Assembly (NCBI RefSeq): GCF_000069785.1
Contig: NC_010530.1
Span: 1-64,000 of the forward strand
Length of the DNA stretch: 64,000 nucleotides
Reading direction: 5' to 3'
DNA from: Cupriavidus taiwanensis LMG 19424
GTDB lineage: Bacteria > Pseudomonadota > Gammaproteobacteria > Burkholderiales > Burkholderiaceae
The notes beneath the pieces were generated by a model. The model worked only from the letters and a program-made list of their open reading frames with translations. It was not told the DNA's origin and did no database searches. Shown here one piece after another: positions 32,745 through 42,286 of this stretch. A program made the position numbers and the translations under genes. The first letter of the stretch is position 1. Every line of letters begins with the position of its first letter.

Positions 32745-33977
32745 ATGAAACTGCTGCACGTCATACCCTCCATCAACCCCGCCGGGGGTGGCCCGATCGA
32801 AGGCATCCGCCAATTGCGCCAGCCGCTGCGTGAACGCGGCGCCGAGATCGACGTCTGCTGTGGCGACGCACCCGACGCCCCGTTCGTGCGGGCCAGCGAG
32901 ATGAATGTGGTCGCGCTGGGCCCAACCTCGACGAAATACGGTTTCAATCGGAGGATGCTGGCGTGGCTGCGCGCCCATGCGGCCGACTACGACGCCGTGC
33001 TGGTCGAAGGCCTGTGGCAGTTCCATGCGCTCGCCGCCTGCCTTGCGCTGCGCGGCGGCAAGGTGCCGTACTTTGTCTTTACCCACGGCATGCTCGATCC
33101 GTGGTTCCGCGAGCGCTATCCGCTCAAGCACCTGAAGAAGAGCCTGTACTGGCTGTTGGGCGACTACTGGGTGCTGCGCGGCGCGCGCGCCGTGTTGTTC
33201 ACCTGCGAGGAAGAGCAGCGGCGCTCGCGCAATGCGTTCTGGCCCTATCGCTGCCGCGAGCTGGTGGCGGGATACGGCACCGCGCAGCCGCCCACCGCCG
33301 CCGCGCCGTTGCGCGAGGGCTTCCTCGCCGCGTTCCCGGCACTGCGCGGCAAGCGCATCGTGCTGTTCCTCGGCCGCATCCACGAGAAGAAGGGATGCGA
33401 CCTGCTGGTCGAGGCCTTTGCCGGCGTGGCCGGCGCCGACCCCCGCCTGCATCTGGTGCTGGCGGGCCCGGTCGACGCGGCGCTGCGCGAGCGCCTGGCG
33501 CGGCAGGCCGAACGCCTGGGGCTGGCGCAGCGGCTGAGCTGGACAGGAATGCTGTCGGGCGACCTGAAATGGGGCGCCTATCACGCGGCCGAGGTCTTCA
33601 GCCTGCCGTCGCACCAGGAGAACTTTGGCGTGGCCGTGGCCGAGGCGCTGGGCTGCGGCGTGCCGGTGCTGATTTCCGACAAGGTCAACATCTGGCGCGA
33701 AATCGTCGCCGACGGCGCCGGGCTGGCCGGCGCCGACACCGCCGCGGGCACCGGCGCGTGCCTGCGCCAATGGCTGCAAGCCGAGCCGGCCGCGCAGGCG
33801 CGCATGCGGGTGCAGGCGCGCGACTGCTTCCAGCGGCGCTACGAGGTGCGCCAGAGCGCGCAGCGGCTGCTGGACATCGTTGGCGAGCGGCCCTCGCTTG
33901 CGCCCGCCGACGCTGCCGCGGCGCGGCCCGCGCCCGCGTCTGCCGCCACCAGCGCCACGCCGGGCGGCACGCCATGA
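32745..33977 (+). CDS. GT4-family glycosyltransferase
   Basis: A 410-residue GT-B glycosyltransferase. HVIPSINPAGGGPIEGIRQL at the start, FTHGMLDPWFRERYPLKHLK, VLFLGRIHEKKGCDLLVEAF and the ENFGVAVAEALGCGVPVLIS segment (EX7E) place it in family 4. The last 25 residues are an Ala/Pro-rich tail. GGAGAT lies about eleven bases upstream. Its stop overlaps the flippase start by four bases, so it heads an operon of five genes reaching 39110 (this enzyme, flippase, GT, polymerase, GT). Confidence 0.9.
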   Translation: MKLLHVIPSINPAGGGPIEGIRQLRQPLRERGAEIDVCCGDAPDAPFVRASEMNVVALGPTSTKYGFNRRMLAWLRAHAADYDAVLVEGLWQFHALAACLALRGGKVPYFVFTHGMLDPWFRERYPLKHLKKSLYWLLGDYWVLRGARAVLFTCEEEQRRSRNAFWPYRCRELVAGYGTAQPPTAAAPLREGFLAAFPALRGKRIVLFLGRIHEKKGCDLLVEAFAGVAGADPRLHLVLAGPVDAALRERLARQAERLGLAQRLSWTGMLSGDLKWGAYHAAEVFSLPSHQENFGVAVAEALGCGVPVLISDKVNIWREIVADGAGLAGADTAAGTGACLRQWLQAEPAAQARMRVQARDCFQRRYEVRQSAQRLLDIVGERPSLAPADAAAARPAPASAATSATPGGTP

Positions 33978-35239
33978 AAGCGCTGCGCATCTTTGTCTTC
34001 GCGGTGCTGTCGCAGGGGCTGGGCGCCGTCACCGGCCTGCTGCTGGCGCATTGGCTCAGCGTGGGCGACTACGCGATCTATACGGTCACGGGGGCCATTG
34101 TCGGCGCCATGTCGATCATCACCAAGGGCGGTATCCATTTCGGCCTGAATGCCATCCTGGGGCGCACCTGGCCCGACCGCGAACGCGCGGCCCAGGCCAC
34201 GCGCGCCGCGCTGGCGCAGCGCAAGCGCATCTCGGTTTTCCTGCTGCCGCCGCTGCTGATCGTCGCCGGCGTGCTGATGTACCGCAACCATGCATCGCTG
34301 GCGTTGATCGCCGCGTTGCTGCTGACGCTGCTGACGATGTGGTATTTCGACATGCAGTCGCGCGTGGTGGACCAGGTGCTGCTGTTCGCCAACCGCGCGC
34401 CGGCGCTGCAGGTGCTGGATGCCGGCCTGTCGGGCGCGCGGCTGGTGCTGTCGTGGGGGATCTACCTGGCGGGGCTGCAGAGCGCGCTGGCCGCGAGCCT
34501 GGTCAACACGCTGTTCGCCGGCCTGCGCGTGCCGTTCGTGCGCCGCTGGCTGCGCCGCGAACTGCCGGCGAAAGCGGCCGAGCCGATGGCCGAGGACCAG
34601 CGTTCGATCCGCGCCATCACGCGCCGCCAGATTCCCATGGACGCGTTCTACTGCCTGCAGTCGCAGTTTGCCTTCGGCATCGTCGCGTTCTACGGCGCGG
34701 TCAGCCAGACCGCGGCGATCGGCGCGCTGTCGCGCATCGGGCAGCTGCTGGTGCCGGTCAGCATCGTGGTGGGCGCGTATGTCGTGCCCCGCTTTTCCCA
34801 GGCGCGCGTGCACGTGCTGCGCCAGTACCTGGGCTGGCTGTTGCTGGGTTCGATGCCGGCCTGCACGCTGGTGCTGCTGGCCTGGCTGTGGCCTGACCTG
34901 CTGCTGCGCCTGGTCGGCGCCAACTACGCCGGCCTGTCCTCGGAACTGCTGATCGCCTGCCTGGGCGCCGGCGCCTACAGTATTGCCGGCGTGGCCTGGG
35001 AACTGCTGGCCAACCGCGGCCTGAACCACTTCAACTACATGCAGGTGCCGGTGGTGATCGCCTGGTGCCTGGCCGCGCCCCACCTGCTCGACCTGACCAC
35101 GCTGCGGGGTGTGCTCTGGTTCGAGGCCGGCCTGGCTTCGGGGCTTGGCGTCGCGGTGCTGTGCGAGCTGGCGGGGGCGATCCGCGCCGGGCGGCTGCTG
35201 CCGCCGGCCGTGCTGGGTGTCGACGGGAGCCGTCCATGA
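33974..35239 (+). CDS. Wzx-like lipid-linked repeat-unit flippase
   Basis: A 421-residue polytopic membrane protein with about 12 hydrophobic segments, the pattern of MATE/MOP-superfamily polysaccharide flippases. Characteristic parts are FVFAVLSQGLGAVTGLLLAHWL at the start, GGIHFGLNAILGRTW, and a central hydrophilic loop (RRWLRRELPAKAAEP) before the second half. It should carry undecaprenyl-linked repeat units to the periplasm for the polymerase encoded two genes further on. It overlaps both neighbours by four bases (ATGA), showing translational coupling. Confidence 0.85.
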   Translation: MKALRIFVFAVLSQGLGAVTGLLLAHWLSVGDYAIYTVTGAIVGAMSIITKGGIHFGLNAILGRTWPDRERAAQATRAALAQRKRISVFLLPPLLIVAGVLMYRNHASLALIAALLLTLLTMWYFDMQSRVVDQVLLFANRAPALQVLDAGLSGARLVLSWGIYLAGLQSALAASLVNTLFAGLRVPFVRRWLRRELPAKAAEPMAEDQRSIRAITRRQIPMDAFYCLQSQFAFGIVAFYGAVSQTAAIGALSRIGQLLVPVSIVVGAYVVPRFSQARVHVLRQYLGWLLLGSMPACTLVLLAWLWPDLLLRLVGANYAGLSSELLIACLGAGAYSIAGVAWELLANRGLNHFNYMQVPVVIAWCLAAPHLLDLTTLRGVLWFEAGLASGLGVAVLCELAGAIRAGRLLPPAVLGVDGSRP

Positions 35240-36426
35240 AAGTGCTGGTCACCCACCCCGGCTTGCAGCATTCGCACCAGATGGCGCAGGCGCTCCACGA
35301 GCAGGGCCTGCTGTGCCAGTACTGGTCGGGCGTGCCGGTGCGCGGGCCGGGCGAGCCGGCGCCGTGGTGGCTGCCGCCGTCGCTCGGCGCCAAGGTGCGC
35401 GAGGTCGGCATCCCCAGGGCCTTGCGCCGCCATCCGCTGTGCTTCCCGGCCATGCTCAAGCTGGGGCTGCATCGCCGCATCGGTCTCAACCGCTATCTGG
35501 GCATGTCGCAGTCGGCCTATGCGCACCGCGTGTTCCACCTGTTCGATGCGTGGGCGGCGCGGCGCGTCGAGGCGCTGCGCCCCGACGTGGTGGTGGCCTA
35601 CGAGAACTCGGCGATGCGCACCTTCGAGGCCGCCCGCCGCATCGGCGCGCGCTGCGTGCTCGATGCGCCGGCGGTGCATCGCGCCACGGCGGCGGAGCTG
35701 CTCGGCCTGCAGCCCGACCCGTACCTGGCATGCATCGACGCACGCAAGGACCGCGAGGTGGAGCTGGCAGACCTGGTCATCACCTGTTCGGAGTTTGCCG
35801 CGCAGACCTACGCGCAGGCCGGCGTGCCCAGCGCCAAGCTGCGGCCGATCCTGCTCGGCGCCACCCCGCCGGTCAACGTGCAGCGCCGGCGCACGCGCGC
35901 CGGCACGCGCTTCCTGTATGCCGGCGGCCTGACCACGCTCAAGGCCGTCGACCTGCTGCAGCAGGCCTTTGCCATGGTGCGCGCGCAGGTGCCCGAGGCG
36001 GAACTCGCGGTGGCCGGCGGCGGTGCCGAGCCCGGGCTGGCCGCGGCCCTGGCGTCGACCCCCGGGGTCACGCTGCTCGGCGCCCTGCCGCAGCCGGCGC
36101 TCTACCAGGAACTGGCCGACGCCGACTGCCTGGTGCTGCCTTCGCGCTTCGATTCGTTCGGCATGGTGGTGGCCGAGGCGCTCGCCTGCGGTACGCCGGC
36201 GCTGGTGTCGGAGCGCGTCGGGGCCAAGGAGATCCTGCGGGAATTCCCGCGCGCGGGCTGGGTCGTCCAGGTCAGCGCGCAATCCTTGTATGACCGCATG
36301 CTGGAGCTTGCCACGGTGCGCGCCAGCCTGGACGAGGCGCGCCCGTACGCGAGCCTGGCCGGGGAGAAGTACACCTGGGCCAGGTATCGCAGCGCCGCGG
36401 TCGCAACCATCGCGACGCTATGCTGA
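35236..36426 (+). CDS. GT4-family glycosyltransferase
   Basis: A 396-residue GT-B enzyme. The start KVLVTHPGLQHSHQMAQAL, the central FLYAGGLTTLKAVDLLQQAF, and DSFGMVVAEALACGTPALVS (EX7E-like) fit family 4. VLDAPAVHRATAAE is reminiscent of the group that includes mannosyl- and fucosyltransferases, but the donor is not determinable. It begins in the flippase stop codon and overlaps the polymerase start by seven bases. Confidence 0.88.
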   Translation: MKVLVTHPGLQHSHQMAQALHEQGLLCQYWSGVPVRGPGEPAPWWLPPSLGAKVREVGIPRALRRHPLCFPAMLKLGLHRRIGLNRYLGMSQSAYAHRVFHLFDAWAARRVEALRPDVVVAYENSAMRTFEAARRIGARCVLDAPAVHRATAAELLGLQPDPYLACIDARKDREVELADLVITCSEFAAQTYAQAGVPSAKLRPILLGATPPVNVQRRRTRAGTRFLYAGGLTTLKAVDLLQQAFAMVRAQVPEAELAVAGGGAEPGLAAALASTPGVTLLGALPQPALYQELADADCLVLPSRFDSFGMVVAEALACGTPALVSERVGAKEILREFPRAGWVVQVSAQSLYDRMLELATVRASLDEARPYASLAGEKYTWARYRSAAVATIATLC

Positions 36427-37796
36427 GCCACTCCGCCGCACCCCTGGCGCCGCTGGCGCGCTCGCGCCTCCGCCGCCAGGCCCGCACCACCTTCGGCACC
36501 GTGTTCCTGCTGGTGTTCCTGGTGGCCGTGCTGGAAGGCGCGGCGCGCAAGTGGGTGGCGGGTTCGCTGAGCCTGCCGCTGGTGCTGTTGCGCGACCTGC
36601 TGGCGGTCTATGGCATCTACTACGCGATGCGCTATGGCGGCTTCACGCCGGCGCGGCGGGCGATGCGGCTGCTGCTGCTATGGAGCGCGCTGGTGCTGGC
36701 GTGGGGGCTGGTGCAGACCATCGCCGGCGACGCCAGCGTCGCCATCATGCTGGTCGGGCTGCGCTTCTGGCTGCTCTATGTGTGGTTCGGCGTGGCCGCG
36801 GCGCTGATGCTCGAGCCCGAGGACGTTGCCGCGATCTGCAAGACCACGCTGGTACTGATGGTGCTGATGGCGCCGCTGGTGGTGCTGCAGCACTTCCTGC
36901 CGCCCGGCAGCTTCCTGAACCGGCAGGTCGACGGCGACGAAGACCGCGTCTTCATGATGGTCGGCGACATCGTGCGCACCACCGGCACCTTCTCGTTCAC
37001 GCTGGGGTACACCACCTTCCTGGCGATCACCATGCCGATCGCGCTGCAATACGTGCTCGGCGGCGAGGGCAAGCGGCACTGGCTGTATGCGCTGGTGGTG
37101 CTGGGCAGCCTGCTGGTCAGCGTGCTGGTGAGCGGTTCGCGCGCCACCGTGCTGCTGCTGCCGGGACTGTTCGCGGTGGCGGCGTTGTGCACCCTGATGT
37201 TCGGGCGCAGCGTGGCCAAGCGCCGCGTGCTGGTCTGGGTCGGCGTGGCGGTGCTGATCGGGGCCGTGGCCATGGCCGTGTTCAGCGCGTCGGTCGAAAG
37301 CACGGTGCAGCGCTTCCACGATGCCGCGGAAGACGAGGACTTCGGCGAGCGTGTCGGCACCATGTTCCTGGGAGAGAGCGAGGCCTATGCCAAGCCCACC
37401 CTGCTGGGAGTCGGGCTTGGACGCGGCAGCAACCTGGCCAGCTATCTCGAGCGCGGCGAAATCACCTTCATGCTGTCCGAGACCGAAACCGGGCGCACCG
37501 TCGAGGAGGCCGGCCTGCTCGGCTACCTGTACGTGGCGCTGAAGTTTGCCGTGTGCGTGGCCGGCCTGTGGCTTGCCGTCGGCGCGGCACGCCGCACCGG
37601 CAGCTGCTTTGCCATCCTGCTGTGGCTGGTGAGCACGCTGTGCCTGATGACGTGGTCGCTGATCGGGCAGCTGACCGCCAACGTACTGGGCTTTCTCTTT
37701 GTCGGCTTCACCATGGCGGTCACGCGCCTGGAGCGGCAGGGGCGGCTGACGGGCGCGAACAAGCGCGCGCGGCCGCGGCGACGACACACGCGCTAG
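36420..37796 (+). CDS. Wzy-like polysaccharide polymerase
   Basis: A 458-residue membrane protein with about 10-12 helices and a large hydrophilic loop between residues 280 and 350 (RFHDAAEDEDFGERVG...). It resembles O-antigen ligase/polymerase (Wzy_C) proteins, with SGSRATVLLLPG near residue 238 and the loop Arg and Glu residues usual there. It should join repeat units in the periplasm. It overlaps the preceding glycosyltransferase by seven bases. Ligase versus polymerase cannot be separated by sequence alone; the operon with Wzx and Wzc supports polymerase. Confidence 0.83.
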   Translation: MLSHSAAPLAPLARSRLRRQARTTFGTVFLLVFLVAVLEGAARKWVAGSLSLPLVLLRDLLAVYGIYYAMRYGGFTPARRAMRLLLLWSALVLAWGLVQTIAGDASVAIMLVGLRFWLLYVWFGVAAALMLEPEDVAAICKTTLVLMVLMAPLVVLQHFLPPGSFLNRQVDGDEDRVFMMVGDIVRTTGTFSFTLGYTTFLAITMPIALQYVLGGEGKRHWLYALVVLGSLLVSVLVSGSRATVLLLPGLFAVAALCTLMFGRSVAKRRVLVWVGVAVLIGAVAMAVFSASVESTVQRFHDAAEDEDFGERVGTMFLGESEAYAKPTLLGVGLGRGSNLASYLERGEITFMLSETETGRTVEEAGLLGYLYVALKFAVCVAGLWLAVGAARRTGSCFAILLWLVSTLCLMTWSLIGQLTANVLGFLFVGFTMAVTRLERQGRLTGANKRARPRRRHTR

Positions 37797-37889
37797 CGGC
37801 GGGCCACGTACCCCATTGCGCATTCCCATCGGGCCTCGACATCAGGCATCCACATCGGACATCCACATCGATCCGCGAAGAAAAGCAAT

Positions 37890-39110
37890 ATGAGGCTCAT
37901 CCTGTTCGGTCATCCCGCCTTTTTCGGCAGCCACAGCATGGACCGCTTCGCGGCCATGATCGTCGAAGGCATGCGCGAGCGCGGCCACGAGGCCCAGTTA
38001 TGGACGCCGCCCGCCGTGCTGGTGCGGCTGTCCACGCGCCCGGGCCTGCGCAAGTGGCTTGGCTATGTCGACCAGTACATGCTCTTCCCCGCGTGGGCGT
38101 GGTGGCGGCTGCGGCGCGATGGCGCGGGCGCGCTGGTGGTGCTGACCGATCATTCGCTGGGCATGTGGATGTGGCTGCTGCACCGCCGCCCGCATGTGAT
38201 CCACTGCCATGACTTCATCGCGCAGCGCACCGCCGCGGGCGAGTTCCCCGGCCGCCAGCTGTCGGCCAGCGGGCGTCTCTACCAGGCGCTGATCCTGCGC
38301 GGCATCGCGCTGGGCCGCAACTTTGTCGCGGTGTCGGAGAAGACCGCGCAAGACCTGCTGCGCCTGCATCCGGGGCCGAGGCCGCATGTGCAGGTCGTGC
38401 ACAACGGGCTCAACTATCCATTCCGTCCGCTTGCGCCCGATGTCGCCCTGCGCCGGCTGCACGCGGCGGGCATCGACGATATCCGGCCCGGCATGCTGGT
38501 GCATATCGGCGGCAACCAGTGGTACAAGAACCGCGAAGGCGTACTGGCGCTATACCAGGCCTATTGCGAGGCCAGCAGTGCGGGCCATGGGGGTGCCGCG
38601 GCCGCGCCGCGTCCGCTGTGGATGATCGGTTCCGAGCCGACCCCCGCCATGCGCGAACTGGCCGCCGGCGCGGAACGGCTGGGTGGCCAGGTGCGTTTCC
38701 TGGAGGGCATGTCCACCTCGGCCGTGCACGCCGCCTATGCGCTCGCGGCGGTGCTGCTGTTCCCGAGCCTGGAGGAGGGCTTCGGCTGGCCCGTGATCGA
38801 GGCGATGGCGTGCGGCATCCCGGTGCTGACGACGGCGCGCGCGCCGATGCAGGAGATCGGCGGCGGGCTCGCGCTGCTGATGGAGCCGATGGAGCCGGAC
38901 CAGGCGCAGGCCTGGGCCCGGCGCAACGTGGGGGTCTTGCTGGAGCTGCTGTCGTGGCCGCAGGCGCGGCTCGACCAGCTTTCGGCCGACTCGCTGGCCT
39001 GGGCGCGGCATTTCTCGGCGGAGCGCGCGCTGGACCAGTACGAAGCGATCTACCTGGCCGCGCTGGCGCCTGCCTCGGCCACCGAGACGGCGGAGGCCGA
39101 GGCTGGCTGA
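37890..39110 (+). CDS. GT4-family glycosyltransferase
   Basis: A 406-residue GT-B enzyme with MRLILFGHPAFFGSHSMDRF at the start, VIHCHDFIAQRTA, VVHNGLNYPF, MLVHIGGNQWYKNREGVL and EEGFGWPVIEAMACGIPVL (EX7E). It is separated from the polymerase gene by 93 bp with short direct repeats (CATCCACATCG), so it may have its own ribosome loading through GAAGAAAAG. The C-terminal 15 residues are Ala/Glu-rich. A hairpin follows the gene. Confidence 0.88.
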   Translation: MRLILFGHPAFFGSHSMDRFAAMIVEGMRERGHEAQLWTPPAVLVRLSTRPGLRKWLGYVDQYMLFPAWAWWRLRRDGAGALVVLTDHSLGMWMWLLHRRPHVIHCHDFIAQRTAAGEFPGRQLSASGRLYQALILRGIALGRNFVAVSEKTAQDLLRLHPGPRPHVQVVHNGLNYPFRPLAPDVALRRLHAAGIDDIRPGMLVHIGGNQWYKNREGVLALYQAYCEASSAGHGGAAAAPRPLWMIGSEPTPAMRELAAGAERLGGQVRFLEGMSTSAVHAAYALAAVLLFPSLEEGFGWPVIEAMACGIPVLTTARAPMQEIGGGLALLMEPMEPDQAQAWARRNVGVLLELLSWPQARLDQLSADSLAWARHFSAERALDQYEAIYLAALAPASATETAEAEAG

Positions 39111-39126
39111 GGCCAGATGGTGCCAA

Positions 39127-39154
39127 GCCCGCGCAACGACGACGTGGCGCGGGC
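39127..39154. terminator. Hairpin between convergent glycosyltransferase and methyltransferase genes
   Basis: GCCCGCGC (39127-39134) pairs with GCGCGGGC (39147-39154). It lies in the 61-bp gap between two stops. There is no U-tract, so the call rests on position and stem. Confidence 0.5.
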
Positions 39155-39171
39155 GTCGCCGCAATGCTGGC

Positions 39172-39951
39172 TCAATGCAGGGTGTAGGCGACGGTCTGGA
39201 TCACGCCCGCGCCTTCGCGCACCTCGCACAGCACGCGGCTGTGCACCGGCTTCAGGTTGAACGGCGGCGCGGTCAGCACCACGCCGCTCGGGACCATGCG
39301 CGCCAGCCGCGTCGAGGCGCCCAGCCGCTTCTTGGCATTGGGCGGAAAATCCCGCGCAAGCGGCAAGTGTTCGGTCAGCACCAGCACCTGGTAGCGGTGC
39401 AGCCTGGCCAGCACGCGCGCGATCCTGCCGTTGTCCAGGTGCTGCAGCACCTGGCGCAGGAACACCACGTCGCCGGCGGGCAGCTCGTCGCCGGCAATGT
39501 CGAGGCAGCGGAAATCCACATCGAGGTGGGCGTAGCGCGCGCGATTGGATGCGATCAGCGGCGCCACCACGTCGCAGGCCACATAGCGCCCGCAGGCCGG
39601 GCGGATGCGGCTGCCGATATGGAAGTCGCCGCAGCCCAGGTCGACCACGTCCGGCTTGCGCGGCAACTCGCGCAGCAGCGCGGTGACCGCCTCGGCGTAG
39701 GGCTCGACGATGCGCGGATCGTGCGAACCGGTGCCGCTGAAGAAGCCTGGCTCGTCCGCCTCGCCCCACAGGCTGCTGTGGTAGACGTCGGAGAACACTT
39801 CGCCAGGCGGCTTGGTGCCGTAGCGTGCGTCATGTTGCTGCTCGCGGCGCACGTGGTAGTACGTGCGCAGCCAGACTGGCACCAGCGGTTTGATGGTTTG
39901 CATCAGGCGTTGCGCCAGTGCGGCTTGCGTGGCGGCGGTGTTCTGGCTCAT
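39172..39951 (-). CDS. Class I SAM-dependent methyltransferase
   Basis: A 259-residue methyltransferase with the SAM-binding motif VVDLGCGDFHIG (about 103-114), VACDVVAPLIASNR (motif II), DIAGDELPAGDVVFLRQVLQHL and VLVLTEHLPL. The N-terminal 90 residues are an extra helical region. It should O-methylate a sugar of the polysaccharide or its precursor, given the flanking glycosyltransferase genes. It is 40 bp downstream of the WcaI-like gene in the same orientation, within the operon gmd-fcl-WcaI-like-methyltransferase. Confidence 0.85.
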   Translation of the reverse strand: MSQNTAATQAALAQRLMQTIKPLVPVWLRTYYHVRREQQHDARYGTKPPGEVFSDVYHSSLWGEADEPGFFSGTGSHDPRIVEPYAEAVTALLRELPRKPDVVDLGCGDFHIGSRIRPACGRYVACDVVAPLIASNRARYAHLDVDFRCLDIAGDELPAGDVVFLRQVLQHLDNGRIARVLARLHRYQVLVLTEHLPLARDFPPNAKKRLGASTRLARMVPSGVVLTAPPFNLKPVHSRVLCEVREGAGVIQTVAYTLH

Positions 39952-39991
39952 GACGGGTCCCCTGGGTGATGAGCATTTGCCGCCTCCGCGG

Positions 39992-41242
39992 TCAAGCAAC
40001 CGCGGAGGCGTCTTGCGCGGCAGGCGGTGATACCAGTGCCTGCAGTGCGGATTCCAGTTGCGCCAGCACCGCGTCGCGGCCGAGATGGGCTTCGGCCCAG
40101 GCGCGGCCCGCGGCGGCATGCATGGCGCGCCGTTGCGGCTGGCAGGCGAGCGTGGCAATGGCGTGCGCCAGCGCGCTGCCATCGCCGGGCGGCACCAGCA
40201 CGCCCACGCGCGCCACCAGGCGGCCCAGTTCTGTGTCGGGCTGCGCCGTGGCAATGACCGCGCGCCGGCTCGCCAGCATGCCGGTGAGTTTGGAAGGCAT
40301 CACCAGGTCGGCGGCATCGGCGCGCTGCGGCAGCAGGTGGATGTCGGCCGCCGCCATCATGGCGTGGAACTGCGCCTGCGGCTGCAGCGGCAGGAAGTGC
40401 ACGCGTGCCAGGCCCGCGCAGCGCGCCTGCAGCGCGGCGCGGCCGCTGCCGTCGCCGCACAGCACCACGTGGATGTGCGCGTGGCCCTGCAGCGCCTGCG
40501 CGGCATCGGCCAGCACTTCCAGGCCCTGCTTGTTGCCCATGTTGCCGGCATACAGCACGATCACCGCACCGGCAGGAATCCCCAGGCCCTGTCGGAACGC
40601 CAGCGCCGCGTCGGCCGGGGCTTCGTGCAGGTCGGCCCAGTTCGGCAGCAGCCTCAGGCGCGCGTTGCTGACGCCCTTGGCGCGCAACGCGTCCGCCATC
40701 GCCTGCGAGATGGTCGAGACCCGGTGGTAGCGGGTGGTCAGCGCGCGCTCGATGCGTGTGGCCAGGCGGCGCAGCAGGGGATGGCGCAGCACGCCCAGCG
40801 CGAACGCGGCATCGACCTCGAGATCCTGCACGTGCAGCCAGGTGCGGGCGCGCGTGCAGCTGCCCAACAGCAGCGCCGCCGGGCTGCACATCAGCGTGGG
40901 CTCGACCGCGAAGATCACGTCGGGGCGCCAGCGCAGCTGCGCCGCCATGCAGGGCACGCTGCTCAGCGCAAAGCTCATCAGGTGCAGGATGCGCAGCAGG
41001 CCCGAGGGTTTGCGCGGCACCCACACCGGCGTGCGGTAGACCGTCACGCTGTCGTGGGCTTCGCGGACATAGCGCCACGCGCTGTAGCCCTCGCTGACGC
41101 GCCACGCGGGATAGTACGGGGGCGCGCAGATCACGCGCACTTCGTGGCCGCGCGCGGCCAGCCATTGCGCCTGCTCGCCGGTGTACTTGCCGATGCCGGT
41201 CAGTTCGGGCGCGTAGTTCTGGCAGTAGATCAGGATCTTCAT
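39992..41242 (-). CDS. WcaI/WbuB-like GT4 glycosyltransferase
   Basis: A 416-residue GT-B enzyme very like the colanic acid fucosyltransferase WcaI: MKILIYCQNYAPELTGIGKY at the start, APPYYPAWRV, HVQDLEVDAAFALG, VLYAGNMGNKQGLEVL, and LVMPSKLTGMLASRRAVIA. It probably transfers fucose or another sugar from the GDP-sugar pathway encoded just upstream (fcl, gmd). The gap to fcl is 23 bp. Confidence 0.9.
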   Translation of the reverse strand: MKILIYCQNYAPELTGIGKYTGEQAQWLAARGHEVRVICAPPYYPAWRVSEGYSAWRYVREAHDSVTVYRTPVWVPRKPSGLLRILHLMSFALSSVPCMAAQLRWRPDVIFAVEPTLMCSPAALLLGSCTRARTWLHVQDLEVDAAFALGVLRHPLLRRLATRIERALTTRYHRVSTISQAMADALRAKGVSNARLRLLPNWADLHEAPADAALAFRQGLGIPAGAVIVLYAGNMGNKQGLEVLADAAQALQGHAHIHVVLCGDGSGRAALQARCAGLARVHFLPLQPQAQFHAMMAAADIHLLPQRADAADLVMPSKLTGMLASRRAVIATAQPDTELGRLVARVGVLVPPGDGSALAHAIATLACQPQRRAMHAAAGRAWAEAHLGRDAVLAQLESALQALVSPPAAQDASAVA

Positions 41243-41265
41243 GGCCGCTCCGCGCGCGTTCGGGG

Positions 41266-42258
41266 TCAGGCCAGCGCGGCCGCGATGCCGCCGGGCAAGG
41301 TGCCGGTGCGGCAGGCCTCTTCGTAGACGCCGCGCAGGCCGTCGTGCAGCGCAATGCGCGGGCGCCAGCCGGTGCGCATGATGGCGCTGCTGTCCAGCCG
41401 CTTGCGCGGCGTGCCGTCGGGCTTGTCGGCTTCAAAGGCGATGGTGCCGCGATAGCCGGTGACCTGTGCCACCAGTGCCGCCAGCGCGCCGATCGAGACC
41501 TCGTCGTCGCTGCCGACGTTGAGGAAGCCCGCGGGCGCAGCCTCGCGGTAGGCTGGCGTGGACAGCGCCATCACATGCAGGCAGGCACGCGCCAGGTCGT
41601 CCGCGTGCAGGAATTCGCGCAAGGGCTTGCCGGTGCCCCACACCGGCACGCGCGCGCTGCCTGCCAGGCGGGCGTCGTGGAAGCGGCGCACCAGTCCGGG
41701 TATCACATGGCTGTTGTCGGGGTGGTAGTTGTCGCCGGGCCCATAGAGATTGGTCGGCATCACGCAGCGGTAATCGGTACCGTACTGGCGGTTGTAGCTG
41801 TCGCACAGCATGATGCCGGCGATCTTGGCGATAGCGTAGGGCGCGTTGGTCGGCTCCAGCGCGCCGGTCAGCAGCGACGCTTCGCAGATTGGCTGCGGCG
41901 CCAGTCGCGGGTAAATGCAGCTCGATCCCAGAAACAGCAGCTGCCGCACGCCGGCCTGCCAGGCGGCATGGATCACGTTGGTGGCGATGGCGAGGTTCTG
42001 ATGGATGAATTCGGCGGGGTAGGTATTGTTGGCATGGATGCCGCCGACGCGGGCCGCGGCCAGGTAGACCGCGTCGATGCGCTGGCCGGCGAAGAACGCC
42101 TGCACCTGCGCCTGGTCGCACAGGTCCAGCTCGGCGTGCGTGCGCGTGACGATGTCGGCGCCGCCTTGCGCGCGCAGGGCGCGCTCGATGGCCGAGCCGA
42201 CCATGCCGCGGTGGCCGGCGACAAAGATGCGCGGGCGCGCTGCCAGGGCCTGGTTCAT
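41266..42258 (-). CDS. fcl: GDP-L-fucose synthase
   Basis: A 330-residue short-chain-dehydrogenase-like epimerase/reductase converting GDP-4-keto-6-deoxymannose to GDP-L-fucose with [22 protein letters not shown] (nucleotide-binding Gly pattern), [26 protein letters not shown], and YAIAKIAGI (catalytic Tyr-x3-Lys) are all in the order expected. Length matches the family. The start at 42258 follows GAGGATCCC; an upstream Met at 42294 would overlap gmd. It is 28 bp downstream of gmd. Confidence 0.96.
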   Translation of the reverse strand: MNQALAARPRIFVAGHRGMVGSAIERALRAQGGADIVTRTHAELDLCDQAQVQAFFAGQRIDAVYLAAARVGGIHANNTYPAEFIHQNLAIATNVIHAAWQAGVRQLLFLGSSCIYPRLAPQPICEASLLTGALEPTNAPYAIAKIAGIMLCDSYNRQYGTDYRCVMPTNLYGPGDNYHPDNSHVIPGLVRRFHDARLAGSARVPVWGTGKPLREFLHADDLARACLHVMALSTPAYREAAPAGFLNVGSDDEVSIGALAALVAQVTGYRGTIAFEADKPDGTPRKRLDSSAIMRTGWRPRIALHDGLRGVYEEACRTGTLPGGIAAALA

Positions 42259-42286
42259 GGGATCCTCGCGGTGGCCGCCCGGACGG